DNA from: Streptomyces sp. NBC_01304
GTDB lineage: Bacteria > Actinomycetota > Actinomycetes > Streptomycetales > Streptomycetaceae
Length of the DNA stretch: 64,000 bases
Direction of reading: 5' to 3'
Assembly: GCF_035975855.1 (NCBI RefSeq)
Contig: NZ_CP109055.1
Coordinates: 10,354,001 to 10,418,000, forward strand
The number at the start of each line of letters is the position of its first letter. The first letter of the stretch is position 1. A program made the translations under genes and the position numbers. Shown here piece by piece: positions 8,785-16,997 of the stretch. Under the pieces are notes generated by a model that ran no database searches, was not told the origin of the DNA, and saw nothing but the letters and a program-made list of their open reading frames with translations.

Positions 8785-8809
8785 TGACAAACCGTCCGTC
8801 CCGTTTTTT
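8785..8809. promoter_or_regulatory. ARE-type element before the first SARP
   Basis: ACAAACCG and CCCGTTTTTT flank a short GC spacer, as in known receptor operators in front of SARP genes. It lies about 85 bp upstream of the SARP ATG, in an otherwise gene-free 280-bp gap, at the likely promoter. Confidence 0.6.
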
Positions 8810-8893
8810 ACTCAGAGAGGTAGCTGTGAAGGCTTTGAAGTCCGATGGCTGACGACTGACGACGACGACTCATGCACGGATAGGGGAAACGGC

Positions 8894-9724
8894 ATGGACA
8901 TCGAGGTACTGGGGGCATTGGCCGTGCGGGAGCACGGCGCCTCGGTCACACCAACGGCGCCGAAGCCGCGGCAGGTGCTCGCCCTGCTCGCCCTGCATGC
9001 CGACCAGGTCGTTCCGCTGGCCGCACTGGTCGAGGAGCTGTGGTCGGAGCGACCACCACGCAGCGCGCGCACCACCTTGCAGACGTACGTCCTCCAGCTG
9101 CGCGATCTGATCTCGAGCGCCCTGGAGCACGCTCCCGAGGACGCCCCGCCGCGCACCGCCAAGGACGTCCTGGTCACCACGCCGGGCGGCTATCTCCTGA
9201 ACACGTCGGGCGGCTCCAGCGACATCCGCGAGTTCGAGCGGCTCGCCGGCACGGGATACCGCGCGATGGACGCCGGTGACTTCCCGGGCGCGGCCCGCCA
9301 GTTGCGGGAGGCGCTCGACCTGTGGACCGGCAACGCACTCGCCGACGTACAGACCGGACCGCAACTGGAGATGGAGACCCGGCGGCTGGAGGAGACGCGG
9401 CTGTGCGCCCTCGATCAGCGCATCGAGGCCGATCTGCGGCTCGGCCGGCACCGCGAGCTGCTCGGTGAACTGACCGTCCTGGTACGCCGTTACCGCACCC
9501 ACGAGACCCTGCACGGTCAGCTGATGCTGGCCCTGCACCGCTCGGGCCGCCGCAGCGAGGCGCTCGACGTCTATCAGCGGCTGCGCACCGCGCTGGTCCG
9601 TGAGCTGGGTCTCGAACCCTCCGCAGGGCTGCGACGGCTGCAGCGTTCCGTCCTGATGGCCGGTCCCGAGCCCGTCCTCGATGCCCCGCGGTCCGGCGGT
9701 GAGCGGCTCAGCGGAGTCGGCTGA
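8894..9724 (+). CDS. SARP-family transcriptional activator 1
   Basis: This 276-residue protein is a minimal Streptomyces antibiotic regulatory protein. An OmpR-type winged helix (MDIEVLGALAVREHG... PRQVLALLALHADQVVPL... ELWSERPPRSARTTLQTYV) is followed by a bacterial transcriptional activator (BTAD/TPR) domain ending in ALDVYQRLRTALVRELGLEPS. No NB-ARC domain is present. SARPs bind heptamer repeats overlapping the -35 region and recruit RNA polymerase; several such repeats occur in this window. The ATG at 8894 follows AGGGGAAAC. The upstream ARE suggests butyrolactone control, making this a good candidate for cluster activator. Confidence 0.92.
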   Translation: MDIEVLGALAVREHGASVTPTAPKPRQVLALLALHADQVVPLAALVEELWSERPPRSARTTLQTYVLQLRDLISSALEHAPEDAPPRTAKDVLVTTPGGYLLNTSGGSSDIREFERLAGTGYRAMDAGDFPGAARQLREALDLWTGNALADVQTGPQLEMETRRLEETRLCALDQRIEADLRLGRHRELLGELTVLVRRYRTHETLHGQLMLALHRSGRRSEALDVYQRLRTALVRELGLEPSAGLRRLQRSVLMAGPEPVLDAPRSGGERLSGVG

Positions 9725-9771
9725 CAGCGGCGCCATGGGGGAGCGCCGGTTGTGCAGTGAGAGGAGCCGAG

Positions 9772-10443
9772 ATGCAGACCAGGTCCGAGCAGACACGCCG
9801 CAGGCTCATCCTTGCGGGCGCGGAGATGTTCGACCGGCATGGCTATGCCAACGCCACCATCGGGCAGATCGCCGGTGCGGCGGGGATGACGAAGGGGGCC
9901 CTGTACTTCCACTTCGCCTCCAAGGACGGGCTTGCCGACGCCGTTCAGCAGCGGGGCCGTGAGCTCCTCGGTGATTTCGTCCAGCGGCAGTGGGAGCAGG
10001 GCGCGGCGCCAGTGCAGGCCGTCATCGACCTCACGCACTGGCTGGCGGCCAAGCTGCGCTCGGACCCGTTGATGCGGGCCGGCTTCCGGATCAGCAAGGA
10101 GTGCACCGGACGGAAGCCGCCCGTCGTGGGCTTCCACCAGGTGTGGATCACCGAGGTGCTACGGCTGCTCGGCCAGGCCCGCGCGGCGGGGGAGCTGCGC
10201 GAGCACACGGCGCAGGACGGACCGGAGACGTTGCTCTTTGCGACCGTCTGCGGCATCGAGGTCCTGGCGGGCACACCCCTCCCGTCCGCCGAACTCAGCT
10301 ACCGGATCGGCGCGTTGTGGGAACCGCTCCTGTCGGTCCTCGTACCGCCGCACGACCTGGGGCGGTACCGCACGCACCCGCCGAAGGCACCTGCGGCGGC
10401 CGCCGGGTCGGCCGTCGAACCCGTCGGATCCCAAGTGGCCTGA
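9772..10443 (+). CDS. TetR-family gamma-butyrolactone receptor homologue 3
   Basis: This 223-residue ArpA/ScbR-type regulator carries QTRSEQTRRRLILAGAEMF and GAAGMTKGALYFHF, closely matching the first receptor's DNA-binding region. ATG 9772 with GAGAGGAG upstream is preferred over the longer reading at 9757. The ligand domain (LMRAGFRISKECTGRK) keeps the receptor-like layout. It lies 47 bp after the first SARP gene and may be co-transcribed with it, giving a negative feedback loop. Which of the three homologues binds a signal is unknown. Confidence 0.87.
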   Translation: MQTRSEQTRRRLILAGAEMFDRHGYANATIGQIAGAAGMTKGALYFHFASKDGLADAVQQRGRELLGDFVQRQWEQGAAPVQAVIDLTHWLAAKLRSDPLMRAGFRISKECTGRKPPVVGFHQVWITEVLRLLGQARAAGELREHTAQDGPETLLFATVCGIEVLAGTPLPSAELSYRIGALWEPLLSVLVPPHDLGRYRTHPPKAPAAAAGSAVEPVGSQVA

Positions 10444-10628
10444 GCCGACAGGAGGATCGCCGGAACGGGAGCTCGCTCGCGCGGCGTAGCGCCGCCCGGG
10501 ACAGTCCCTCCCATGGACCAGGTCGTGGCCATCAGTTCAGCACGGTCGACGATGTCCGTGCTCCGACCCATCTTCGATACTTCCGTTGTCGGCAAGGCAA
10601 GCCGGGACGGACCCCTTGGAGTCAACCC

Positions 10629-11426
10629 ATGCCCCGTGAACGTCAGACCCCCTCCATGACGGCCCCCCACGTGGCGGCCGCCGATGTGCTGGGCGAGCTG
10701 GTGGGCGCGCTCGCCGGCGTACTGCGACTGAAGCCGGAGAAGATCGACCCCGAGCAGACGTTCCGGTCGCTCGGCCTCGATTCGCTGCTCACGGTGGAGT
10801 TCGTGGCCACCGTGAACGCCCGGTACGGCATCAAGATCAAGGCCGACGCGCTCTTCGACCACCCCACACCGCTGGCCTTCGCCCGGCACGTGGCCCGTGA
10901 ACTCGGGGTTCCCAGCCCCGCGTCGAGGGCGTCGGCTGTCGAGCCCGAACGCGCCGTCCAGGCTCAGGCCCCGGTCGCCGCCGAGGCCCAGGGCCCGGTC
11001 GTCACCGGCGGTCCCTCGGCCTACGGCGAACAGGCCGTGCTCGATGTGCTCCGCGAGGAGCTCGCCCGCATCCTGTGCTGCGACCCGTGGGACATCGACA
11101 CCACCGCGAGCTTCAACCTGCTCGGCCTCGACTCCATCCTCGGCGCGGAGTTCGTGGCCGTCGTCAACCACACCTACCACCTGCACGAGCGGGCGGTCAT
11201 GCTCTACGAGCACCCGAACCTCGCCGCGATCGCCGCCCACATCGCCGCCCTCGGCCCCGGGTCCGCACCCGCCGCGCCTGCCGCGCCCGTCAGGCAGGCC
11301 ACCCCGGCTCCCGCGCCGCGGCCCGCCGGGACCGGACCGACGGACATCGACGCGCTGCTCGACGCGGTGCAGGTCGACCGGCTCACGGTCGACGAGGCGC
11401 TCGACCTGCTGGCACGACGCTCCTGA
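10629..11426 (+). CDS. Didomain acyl carrier protein with C-terminal docking helix
   Basis: This 265-residue protein has two ACP domains separated by an Ala/Pro-rich linker. The pantetheinyl serines are Ser52 in GLDSLL and Ser169 in GLDSIL. The C-terminus, after another A/P linker, ends in DIDALLDAVQVDRLTVDEALDLLARR, which looks like a helical docking segment. The start is ATG 10629 after TTGGAG. It precedes the inactive ketosynthase-like protein and the phosphopantetheinyl transferase in what looks like one operon. Stand-alone tandem ACPs serve trans-acting PKS steps or starter transfer. Its acyl cargo is unknown. Confidence 0.85.
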   Translation: MPRERQTPSMTAPHVAAADVLGELVGALAGVLRLKPEKIDPEQTFRSLGLDSLLTVEFVATVNARYGIKIKADALFDHPTPLAFARHVARELGVPSPASRASAVEPERAVQAQAPVAAEAQGPVVTGGPSAYGEQAVLDVLREELARILCCDPWDIDTTASFNLLGLDSILGAEFVAVVNHTYHLHERAVMLYEHPNLAAIAAHIAALGPGSAPAAPAAPVRQATPAPAPRPAGTGPTDIDALLDAVQVDRLTVDEALDLLARRS

Positions 11427-11430
11427 GGCC

Positions 11431-11510
11431 GGACGGGAACCGCATCTCCTGCCGGACGGGAACCGCACCTCATGGATGAAACGGACGGGAACTGCACCTC
11501 ATGGATGAAC
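11431..11510 (+). repeat. 29-bp tandem repeat duplicating a ribosome-site/start region
   Basis: GGACGGGAACYGCACCTCATGGATGAA occurs at 11454-11482 and 11483-11510, with a shorter relative at 11431-11453. Each full copy carries an ATGGATGAA start. The upstream ATG (11472) opens a 16-codon frame that overlaps the real start at 11501 in another frame. Confidence 0.7.
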
Positions 11511-13474
11511 GGGAGATCCTGACCCGGTTCAAGGCGGGCACCCTGGACCGCGGCCGGGCCGCGCAGCTGCTCGCCGGGATCGAATCGTCGGGCGGCGGCG
11601 CGACCGTGACCGCCGGTTCGCTGCCCGGGCACGCGACCTCGCCTTCGGCCCTGCAACCGGCCGCGGGCGCATACGCGCCCGCGGCCCCCGCGGCGCCGAA
11701 GAACGGTTCCGCGCCGGACGGCGGTCAACTGCCCGCCGTCGAGGACCGGTTCGCGGTCGTGGGGATGGCCGGGCGATACCCGCTCGCCCCCGACCTGGGG
11801 GCCTTCTGGCAGAACCTCCGCGACGGGCGCGACACCTCGTCCGCCGAACCGGCCGGCCGGCCGTGCCGGGCGCCCCTCGCCTCCGGACAGCGCGGTCACT
11901 TCCTGGCCGGAGCCGCCGAGTTCGACGCGGAGTTCTTCGGACTGACCTCCCACGAGGGGCGCCTGATGGACCCTCAGGAAAGGCTGTTCCTGGAAACGGC
12001 CTGGGAGGCGCTGGAGGACGCCGGCTGCACCGGAGCCCGTCTCGACGCCCTGACCGGAAGCGGCGGCCAACCCCGTGGCGTCGGCGTCTTCGTGGGTGTC
12101 AGCGCCGCCGACTACGCTCTGCTCGCCGCCGAGAACTGGGCCCGCGGCGGGCGGGAGATGCCCCGCAGCGGTCACTGGACGCTGCCCGGCAGACTGTCCG
12201 GCCTGCTCGGGCTGACAGGGCCCGGGCAGGCCGTCGACACCGGTGAGTCCTCCGCGCTCGTCGCGCTGCACCTCGCCGTCGGCGCCCTGCGCCGCGGGGA
12301 GTGCGCCGCCGCCCTCGCCGGCGGCGTCGAGCTGCTGCTGCACCCCTCCCGCGGTCGCGACGACGCCGGGGAAGGCGTCGGTGCCGTGGTGCTCAAGCCG
12401 TTGGCGCGCGCGCTCGCGGACGGGGACCGGGTGCACGCCGTCGTCACCACCACCTTCACCGGACCCGAGGACCCCGAAGGCGCGAGCGCACCCGGTCCGC
12501 ACGGGAGCGCCGGCCTGCGCGAGACACGGGAGAGCGCCGTACGCCGCATCGGCGACGCCGGGGCCGTCACCGGACTCGCGGCATTCACCACGGCCGTACT
12601 CCAACTGCGGCACGCCACCCGCGCGCCCGCCCGGGACGGCGCGGTGGCCGAGGCGTGGCCGCGCCCGCGCGACGAGCAGGGCGGTGAACTGCCGCGCCGG
12701 GCCGTCGTGGACGTGCGCGGCGAGAGCGGGCTCGGAGCCGGCGCGGTCCTGGAGGAGTTCGTTCCGCCGGGCCGGGCCGCCCCGTCCGCCGGTCCCGCCG
12801 GCACCGCGTGGGACGACACCGTGCCCCGTGACGAACTGGTCCTCCTCTCGGCACCCACGCCCGCCCATCTCGCCGCCACCGCGGGCCGGTTGGCCGACTG
12901 GCTCGCCGCCGCGGTCACGGATGCGGGACTGGCGGGACACACCTCCGAAGGTGCGGGCCCGCAGCGGGTGGAGCTCGCCGATGTGGCGCGGGCCCTGCGC
13001 GCCGGACGGGCCGCGCTGCCCTGCCGGCTCGCGCTGCTGGTGCGCGACCTGCCCCAACTCGTCGCAGCCCTACGGGAGTACGCCACCGGCCGGGCCCCCG
13101 CCGAGGGCGCCGATGTGCGCTGCGCCGACCTGCGCGAGGGCGTCGCCGACCCGCTGAGCCTGGGCTCGGTGCCCGAGACACGGGACTACCTGACCGCGTT
13201 GTGGCGCGGCGGCCGCATCGAGCAGCTGACGCGGCTGTGGCTGTCCGGCCTCGACGTGGACTGGGCCGCCCTCGAACCGGCGACCGGACGGCCCGCGGTG
13301 GCGCTGCCGTTCTCCGCGTTCCTGCGGCAGCCGCTGTGGCTGGCCCACGACACGACAGCGACGCAGACGACAGCAGTGGCGCAGACGACAGCAGTGGCGG
13401 GGACGACGGTTGTGGCGTCGGCACCGGCGACGGAGCAGGCAGCTCCGCGGACGGAGACGGAGCCGACCGGATGA
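11501..13474 (+). CDS. Ketosynthase-like protein lacking the catalytic Cys and both His motifs
   Basis: This 657-residue protein has a KS N-lobe: DRFAVVGMAGRYP, MDPQERLFLETAWEALEDAG. At the active site the usual [14 protein letters not shown] reads DTGESSALVALHLA, so Glu249 replaces Cys. The stretch that should hold EAHGTGT is deleted, and the GH of the second His motif reads GDAGAVTGLAAF. C-terminal linker sequence of trans-AT PKS type follows (LWLSGLDVDW..., LPFSAFLRQPLWL), then a T/A-rich tail with an 18-bp duplication. The N-terminus (ILTRFKAGTLDRGRAAQLLAG) resembles the docking tail of the preceding ACP. It cannot condense; decarboxylase, scaffold or decayed module are possible. Confidence 0.8.
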   Translation: MDEREILTRFKAGTLDRGRAAQLLAGIESSGGGATVTAGSLPGHATSPSALQPAAGAYAPAAPAAPKNGSAPDGGQLPAVEDRFAVVGMAGRYPLAPDLGAFWQNLRDGRDTSSAEPAGRPCRAPLASGQRGHFLAGAAEFDAEFFGLTSHEGRLMDPQERLFLETAWEALEDAGCTGARLDALTGSGGQPRGVGVFVGVSAADYALLAAENWARGGREMPRSGHWTLPGRLSGLLGLTGPGQAVDTGESSALVALHLAVGALRRGECAAALAGGVELLLHPSRGRDDAGEGVGAVVLKPLARALADGDRVHAVVTTTFTGPEDPEGASAPGPHGSAGLRETRESAVRRIGDAGAVTGLAAFTTAVLQLRHATRAPARDGAVAEAWPRPRDEQGGELPRRAVVDVRGESGLGAGAVLEEFVPPGRAAPSAGPAGTAWDDTVPRDELVLLSAPTPAHLAATAGRLADWLAAAVTDAGLAGHTSEGAGPQRVELADVARALRAGRAALPCRLALLVRDLPQLVAALREYATGRAPAEGADVRCADLREGVADPLSLGSVPETRDYLTALWRGGRIEQLTRLWLSGLDVDWAALEPATGRPAVALPFSAFLRQPLWLAHDTTATQTTAVAQTTAVAGTTVVASAPATEQAAPRTETEPTG

Positions 13475-14304
13475 CCAGCCCCGCGCCGGTGGCGGACGGC
13501 CCGGCGGCCCCCCTTGGCCCGCCGGAGCCGCTCAAACTGTGGTTCTGCCCCAACGAGGAACTCGCACCCGGTATCGCCGCCACCCTGGCCAAGCACTGGC
13601 TCGACGAGCACGAACAGGAGATCGCGGGCAGGTTCCTCTTCGAACGCGACCGGCGCCAGTACCTCGTCGCCCATGCGCTGGTGCGCCGGGTCCTCGCCCT
13701 CGAAGCCGGTGTGCCCGAGGCCGAGGCCGTGATCTGGCGCTCCTCGCGAGGCCGGCCGTTTCTGCAGAAACCCGCCGCGGGGCTGCCGCGCGGCGGCAAG
13801 GAACTGGACTTCAACCTGTCGCACTCCAACGGCCACAACCTCCTCGGCGTCGTCCGCCATCAGCGCATCGGAGTGGACGTCGAACGGCTCGACCGCGGGG
13901 ACCAGGGCTTCGACACCATCGTCGAGACGTTCGCCGCCGAGGAGCGCGAGTGGGTGGCGCAGGCCCCGCAGGGGCGTCCCCGGGACCGCAGGGCACTGCG
14001 GCTGTGGACGCTCAAGGAGGCGTACTCCAAGGCGCGTGGCCTAGGGCTCGGACTGCCCTTCGACAGCTTCGCCTTCACCCTCGGGGAGGACCGCGGAGTG
14101 CTCGGGTTCCGGCCGCCCCAGGGCGACTGGGCCGAGCGGTGGCGATTCGTCGAACTCGAGCCCGTGCCCGATGTGCTGGCCGCGGTCGCCGTTCTCGCCG
14201 ACGCCACGACGGCGCGGGTCGTCGAACTGCATCACGGCTTTCCCTGGGGCCGGTCCGCACCGCGCCACCTGGCGCTGCCCGACGCGCCCGCCGGGCACCG
14301 CTAG
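13471..14304 (+). CDS. Sfp-type 4'-phosphopantetheinyl transferase
   Basis: This 277-residue Sfp/EntD-type enzyme shows RRQYLVAHALVR, LDFNLSHSNG, GVDVERLD (Mg-binding Asp) and WTLKEAYSKARG. It moves phosphopantetheine from CoA to the conserved Ser of carrier domains, and this window encodes many: the tandem ACP, type II ACP, FkbJ-like ACP, PCP and type I ACPs. ATG 13471 overlaps the previous stop (ATGA), so translation is coupled. The stop codon TAG lies inside the first CTAG of a MITE-like element, so the insertion abuts or defined the present C-terminus. Confidence 0.93.
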   Translation: MTSPAPVADGPAAPLGPPEPLKLWFCPNEELAPGIAATLAKHWLDEHEQEIAGRFLFERDRRQYLVAHALVRRVLALEAGVPEAEAVIWRSSRGRPFLQKPAAGLPRGGKELDFNLSHSNGHNLLGVVRHQRIGVDVERLDRGDQGFDTIVETFAAEEREWVAQAPQGRPRDRRALRLWTLKEAYSKARGLGLGLPFDSFAFTLGEDRGVLGFRPPQGDWAERWRFVELEPVPDVLAAVAVLADATTARVVELHHGFPWGRSAPRHLALPDAPAGHR

Positions 14305-14496
14305 GGCGTGTCCGGCGGATCTTCGCGGGCCCGCGACGCCTGGCACGCGCCCCCAGCCTCCGGCCGGGGGTGCCCCCGGTCGCCGCACGCCCGAATCACC
14401 CAAGTACGTCCAGTACGAGGGCGATCCGGGCGCACGTCGAGAGCACGCACCAGACGCCGCGGGCTCTTCCGCGAAGATCCGCCGGACACGCCCTAG
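14301..14496. mobile_element. 196-bp MITE-like element with 28-bp perfect terminal inverted repeats
   Basis: CTAGGGCGTGTCCGGCGGAT... (14301-14328) and its exact complement (14469-14496) bound a gene-free 196-bp segment. The ends coincide with palindromic CTAG, which may be the target duplication. Similar GGGCGTGTCCGGCGGATC-ended elements are widespread in Streptomyces intergenic regions. It carries no transposase and would need one in trans. As RNA the ends could pair and act as a terminator between the PPTase and LuxR genes. The following 160 bp to the LuxR start hold no gene. Confidence 0.7.
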
Positions 14497-14656
14497 ACCT
14501 TTCACCAGGGCACCGGCGCCCAGCGGTCCAGGGCGCGGCGACCAGCGGTTCGAGCGAGGCTCCGGCCGGGTACCAGCGAGGATTCCGGCCCGCTGTGCAG
14601 ACTTCCCCAAGAGGCGGCCGCCGAGGCACGCGGAGGCCGACGACAGGGGGAGGCCG

Positions 14657-16942
14657 GTGGAGTCGCAGCTGCGAGGTCCTGAACTCGCCCTGCTGGACGA
14701 GCTGTTCGCGGACGTCCGACGGGGCGTGGGCCGTGCGGCGTACGTCACCGGCAGCCCCGGCACCGGCAAGAGCGCACTCCTCGACCGTGCGGCCCGGCGG
14801 GCCCGGGAGCTCGGCCTTCCGGTACTGAGCGCCGCCGCGTCGCCCGCCGAGGCGGAGCTGCCGCTCGGCGTGGTGGGCCAGTTGCTCAGCCACACCGGGC
14901 GCGAAGCAACGAACGCCGCCGCCGTGGACACCCTGTACGAGGCGCTGCGGGACACCGACGGCCCCGTGGTCGTCGTCGTGGACGACGTGGAGCACACGGA
15001 CGAGCCGTCCGCGCGCTGCCTGCTCTACCTGTGCGGGCGTTTCGCGGCCTCCGGGATCCTCCTGCTCATGGCGGGCCGGCCGCAGCCCCGCTCCGCCCCG
15101 CCCGCGCCGCTGGCCGCGCTGCTCGGGCATGCCAGGTGCACCGCGGTGGAGCTGCGGACGCTGGACGAGGACGGGGTCACCGCGTTCCTGGGCGCGCCGA
15201 CGGGCGCGGGCCTCGACACATTGGCGGCGCGGCGGCTCGCCCCTGCCTGGCACCGGGCCACCGGCGGGAACCTCCGGCTGCTGCTCGCCCTGCTCGACGA
15301 CCACCGCGCCTGCGAACCGGTACGGCCGTCGGGACCGGTGGCCGGGTCCGCGTACAAGCAGGCGGTCATCGCCTGTCTGCGCCCCGCCGGATCGGCGGCG
15401 TGGACTGCCGCACGCGCCCTGGCCGTACTCGGCGACGCGGCGACGCTCACCCTGCTCGCGCGGCTGCTCGGCGTCCACGAACGGGCCGCGGCCCGCACCC
15501 TCGAAGCCCTCGACGCCACCGGCCTGCTCCTCGGCGGGCGGCTGCGTCACGAAGGGATGCGTGCGGCCGTCCTGGAGGAACTGCCCGCTGCGGAGTGCGG
15601 CCGGCTGCACACCGAGGCCGCCCGGCTGCTGAGCGAGAGCGGCGGTGAACCCCGCGCCGTGGCCCGGCACTTGGTGGCCGCACAGGCCATGGGCGGCATG
15701 GAGCCGGCACCCGCATGGGCCGTGCCCCAGCTCGTCGAGGCGGGCAGCCGGGCGCTGCGGGACCGGGAACCCCGGCAGGCCGCGGAGTTCCTGCGCACCG
15801 CACACCGGGCGAGCGGCGACGCGGAGCAGCGCGCCGCCCTGCTCGAAATGCTTGCCCGCACCGCATGGGAAGCGGACCCGGCCGCGGCCGTCCAGTACCT
15901 GCCGCCTCTGGAGGGCGAGTTGGCGGCCGGACGGCTCGAAACCGGGCGGGCCGTCGGGGCCCTGGGCCTGCTGCTGTGGCACGGACGGATCACCGAGGCC
16001 ACGCGTGCCGTCACCGGTGTGGGGCACCTGGGCCTCCGTGACCAAGCCCTTCCCGCCGCCGCGCGCGAGCTGTGGTCCCGGCTCGGGCACATCTGCCCCG
16101 AAACCCTCGCAGCGCTGCCCGGCCCCACCGGCGTACGAGCACCTCAAGAAGCCGAGGGGGAAGCGGAGCGCGTACTGCAGACGCTCGCCCATGACCACGC
16201 CTCGCCCCCGCCCTCCGTCGCCGGTGTCCTGTCCGCCCTGCTGCACGCGGGGGAGACGGAGCGGGCCGCCCAGTGGTCCGCGCTGCTGGCCGACGCGGAC
16301 CCGACGGGCGCCACCGTGGCCCGACGCGCGGTCCTCGCGGCGGCCGCCGCGGTGGTCGAGGCCAGGACCGGGGCGTACGAACGTGCCTCCCAACAAGCCC
16401 ACCAGGCCCTGGAATTGCTCGGTCCGGGGGCGTGGGGCGTGGCCATCGGAATGCCGCTGTCGGCGGCCGTCCTGGCGGCGACCCGCCGAGGCCGGTACGA
16501 GGAGGCGGCGCGGCAGCTGCGGATCCCGGTGCCCGACGCGATGTTCCGCACCCGGGCCGGGCCGCACTACCTGCTGGCCAGAGGCCACTTCCAGCTGGCC
16601 GTCGGCCGGCCGCGCGCCGCACTCGGCGACTTCCACGCCTGCCGCGACCTGACCGCGCCCTGGCAGCCGGCGCCGGGCGGCACCGTCCTGGACTGGCGCA
16701 CCCCCGCGGCCGCGGCCGCGCGGGCCCTGCGCGGCGGTGCGCAGCGCGACGGCGACCCGATCGCCGCGCTGACCCGGGCCGAGCAGCGGGTCGCGGTCCT
16801 GGCCGCGCACGGCTGCACCAACCGGGGCATCGCCGCCAGGCTGTACGTCACACCCAGCACGGTCGAACAGCATCTGACGCGCATCTACCGCAAGTTGAGC
16901 CTGAAGTCCCGGTCGGACCTGGCGGAGCTGATCGCGGCGTAG
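14657..16942 (+). CDS. LAL/LuxR-family regulator (761 aa)
   Basis: This is a large ATP-binding LuxR regulator. The N-terminal AAA/STAND ATPase has Walker A VTGSPGTGKSALLDRA and Walker B VVVVVDDVEH. A long TPR-like helical middle follows, then a C-terminal LuxR helix-turn-helix (LTRAEQRVAVLAAHGCTNRGIAARLYVTPSTVEQHL). The GTG at 14657 follows GGGGGAGG and begins VESQLRGPE, the usual LAL start; upstream extension runs into the MITE. LALs are commonly pathway-specific activators of macrolide-type PKS genes. The target here is unknown. It converges with the dehydrogenase gene across a perfect palindrome. Confidence 0.92.
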   Translation: MESQLRGPELALLDELFADVRRGVGRAAYVTGSPGTGKSALLDRAARRARELGLPVLSAAASPAEAELPLGVVGQLLSHTGREATNAAAVDTLYEALRDTDGPVVVVVDDVEHTDEPSARCLLYLCGRFAASGILLLMAGRPQPRSAPPAPLAALLGHARCTAVELRTLDEDGVTAFLGAPTGAGLDTLAARRLAPAWHRATGGNLRLLLALLDDHRACEPVRPSGPVAGSAYKQAVIACLRPAGSAAWTAARALAVLGDAATLTLLARLLGVHERAAARTLEALDATGLLLGGRLRHEGMRAAVLEELPAAECGRLHTEAARLLSESGGEPRAVARHLVAAQAMGGMEPAPAWAVPQLVEAGSRALRDREPRQAAEFLRTAHRASGDAEQRAALLEMLARTAWEADPAAAVQYLPPLEGELAAGRLETGRAVGALGLLLWHGRITEATRAVTGVGHLGLRDQALPAAARELWSRLGHICPETLAALPGPTGVRAPQEAEGEAERVLQTLAHDHASPPPSVAGVLSALLHAGETERAAQWSALLADADPTGATVARRAVLAAAAAVVEARTGAYERASQQAHQALELLGPGAWGVAIGMPLSAAVLAATRRGRYEEAARQLRIPVPDAMFRTRAGPHYLLARGHFQLAVGRPRAALGDFHACRDLTAPWQPAPGGTVLDWRTPAAAAARALRGGAQRDGDPIAALTRAEQRVAVLAAHGCTNRGIAARLYVTPSTVEQHLTRIYRKLSLKSRSDLAELIAA

Positions 16943-16962
16943 CCGGGCCGGGAGCCGGCCGT

Positions 16963-16990
16963 GCAGAGCGCGGCCCGGGCCGCGCTCTGC
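16963..16990. terminator. Bidirectional terminator between convergent genes
   Basis: GCAGAGCGCGGCCC is followed directly by its complement GGGCCGCGCTCTGC, a perfect 28-bp palindrome between the convergent LuxR and dehydrogenase stops. Confidence 0.7.
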
Positions 16991-16997
16991 CGCGAGG

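Noticed and set aside
14308..14496. 62-codon open frame inside the MITE
   Set aside because: It is made by the inverted repeats and matches no protein pattern. There is no ribosome binding site.
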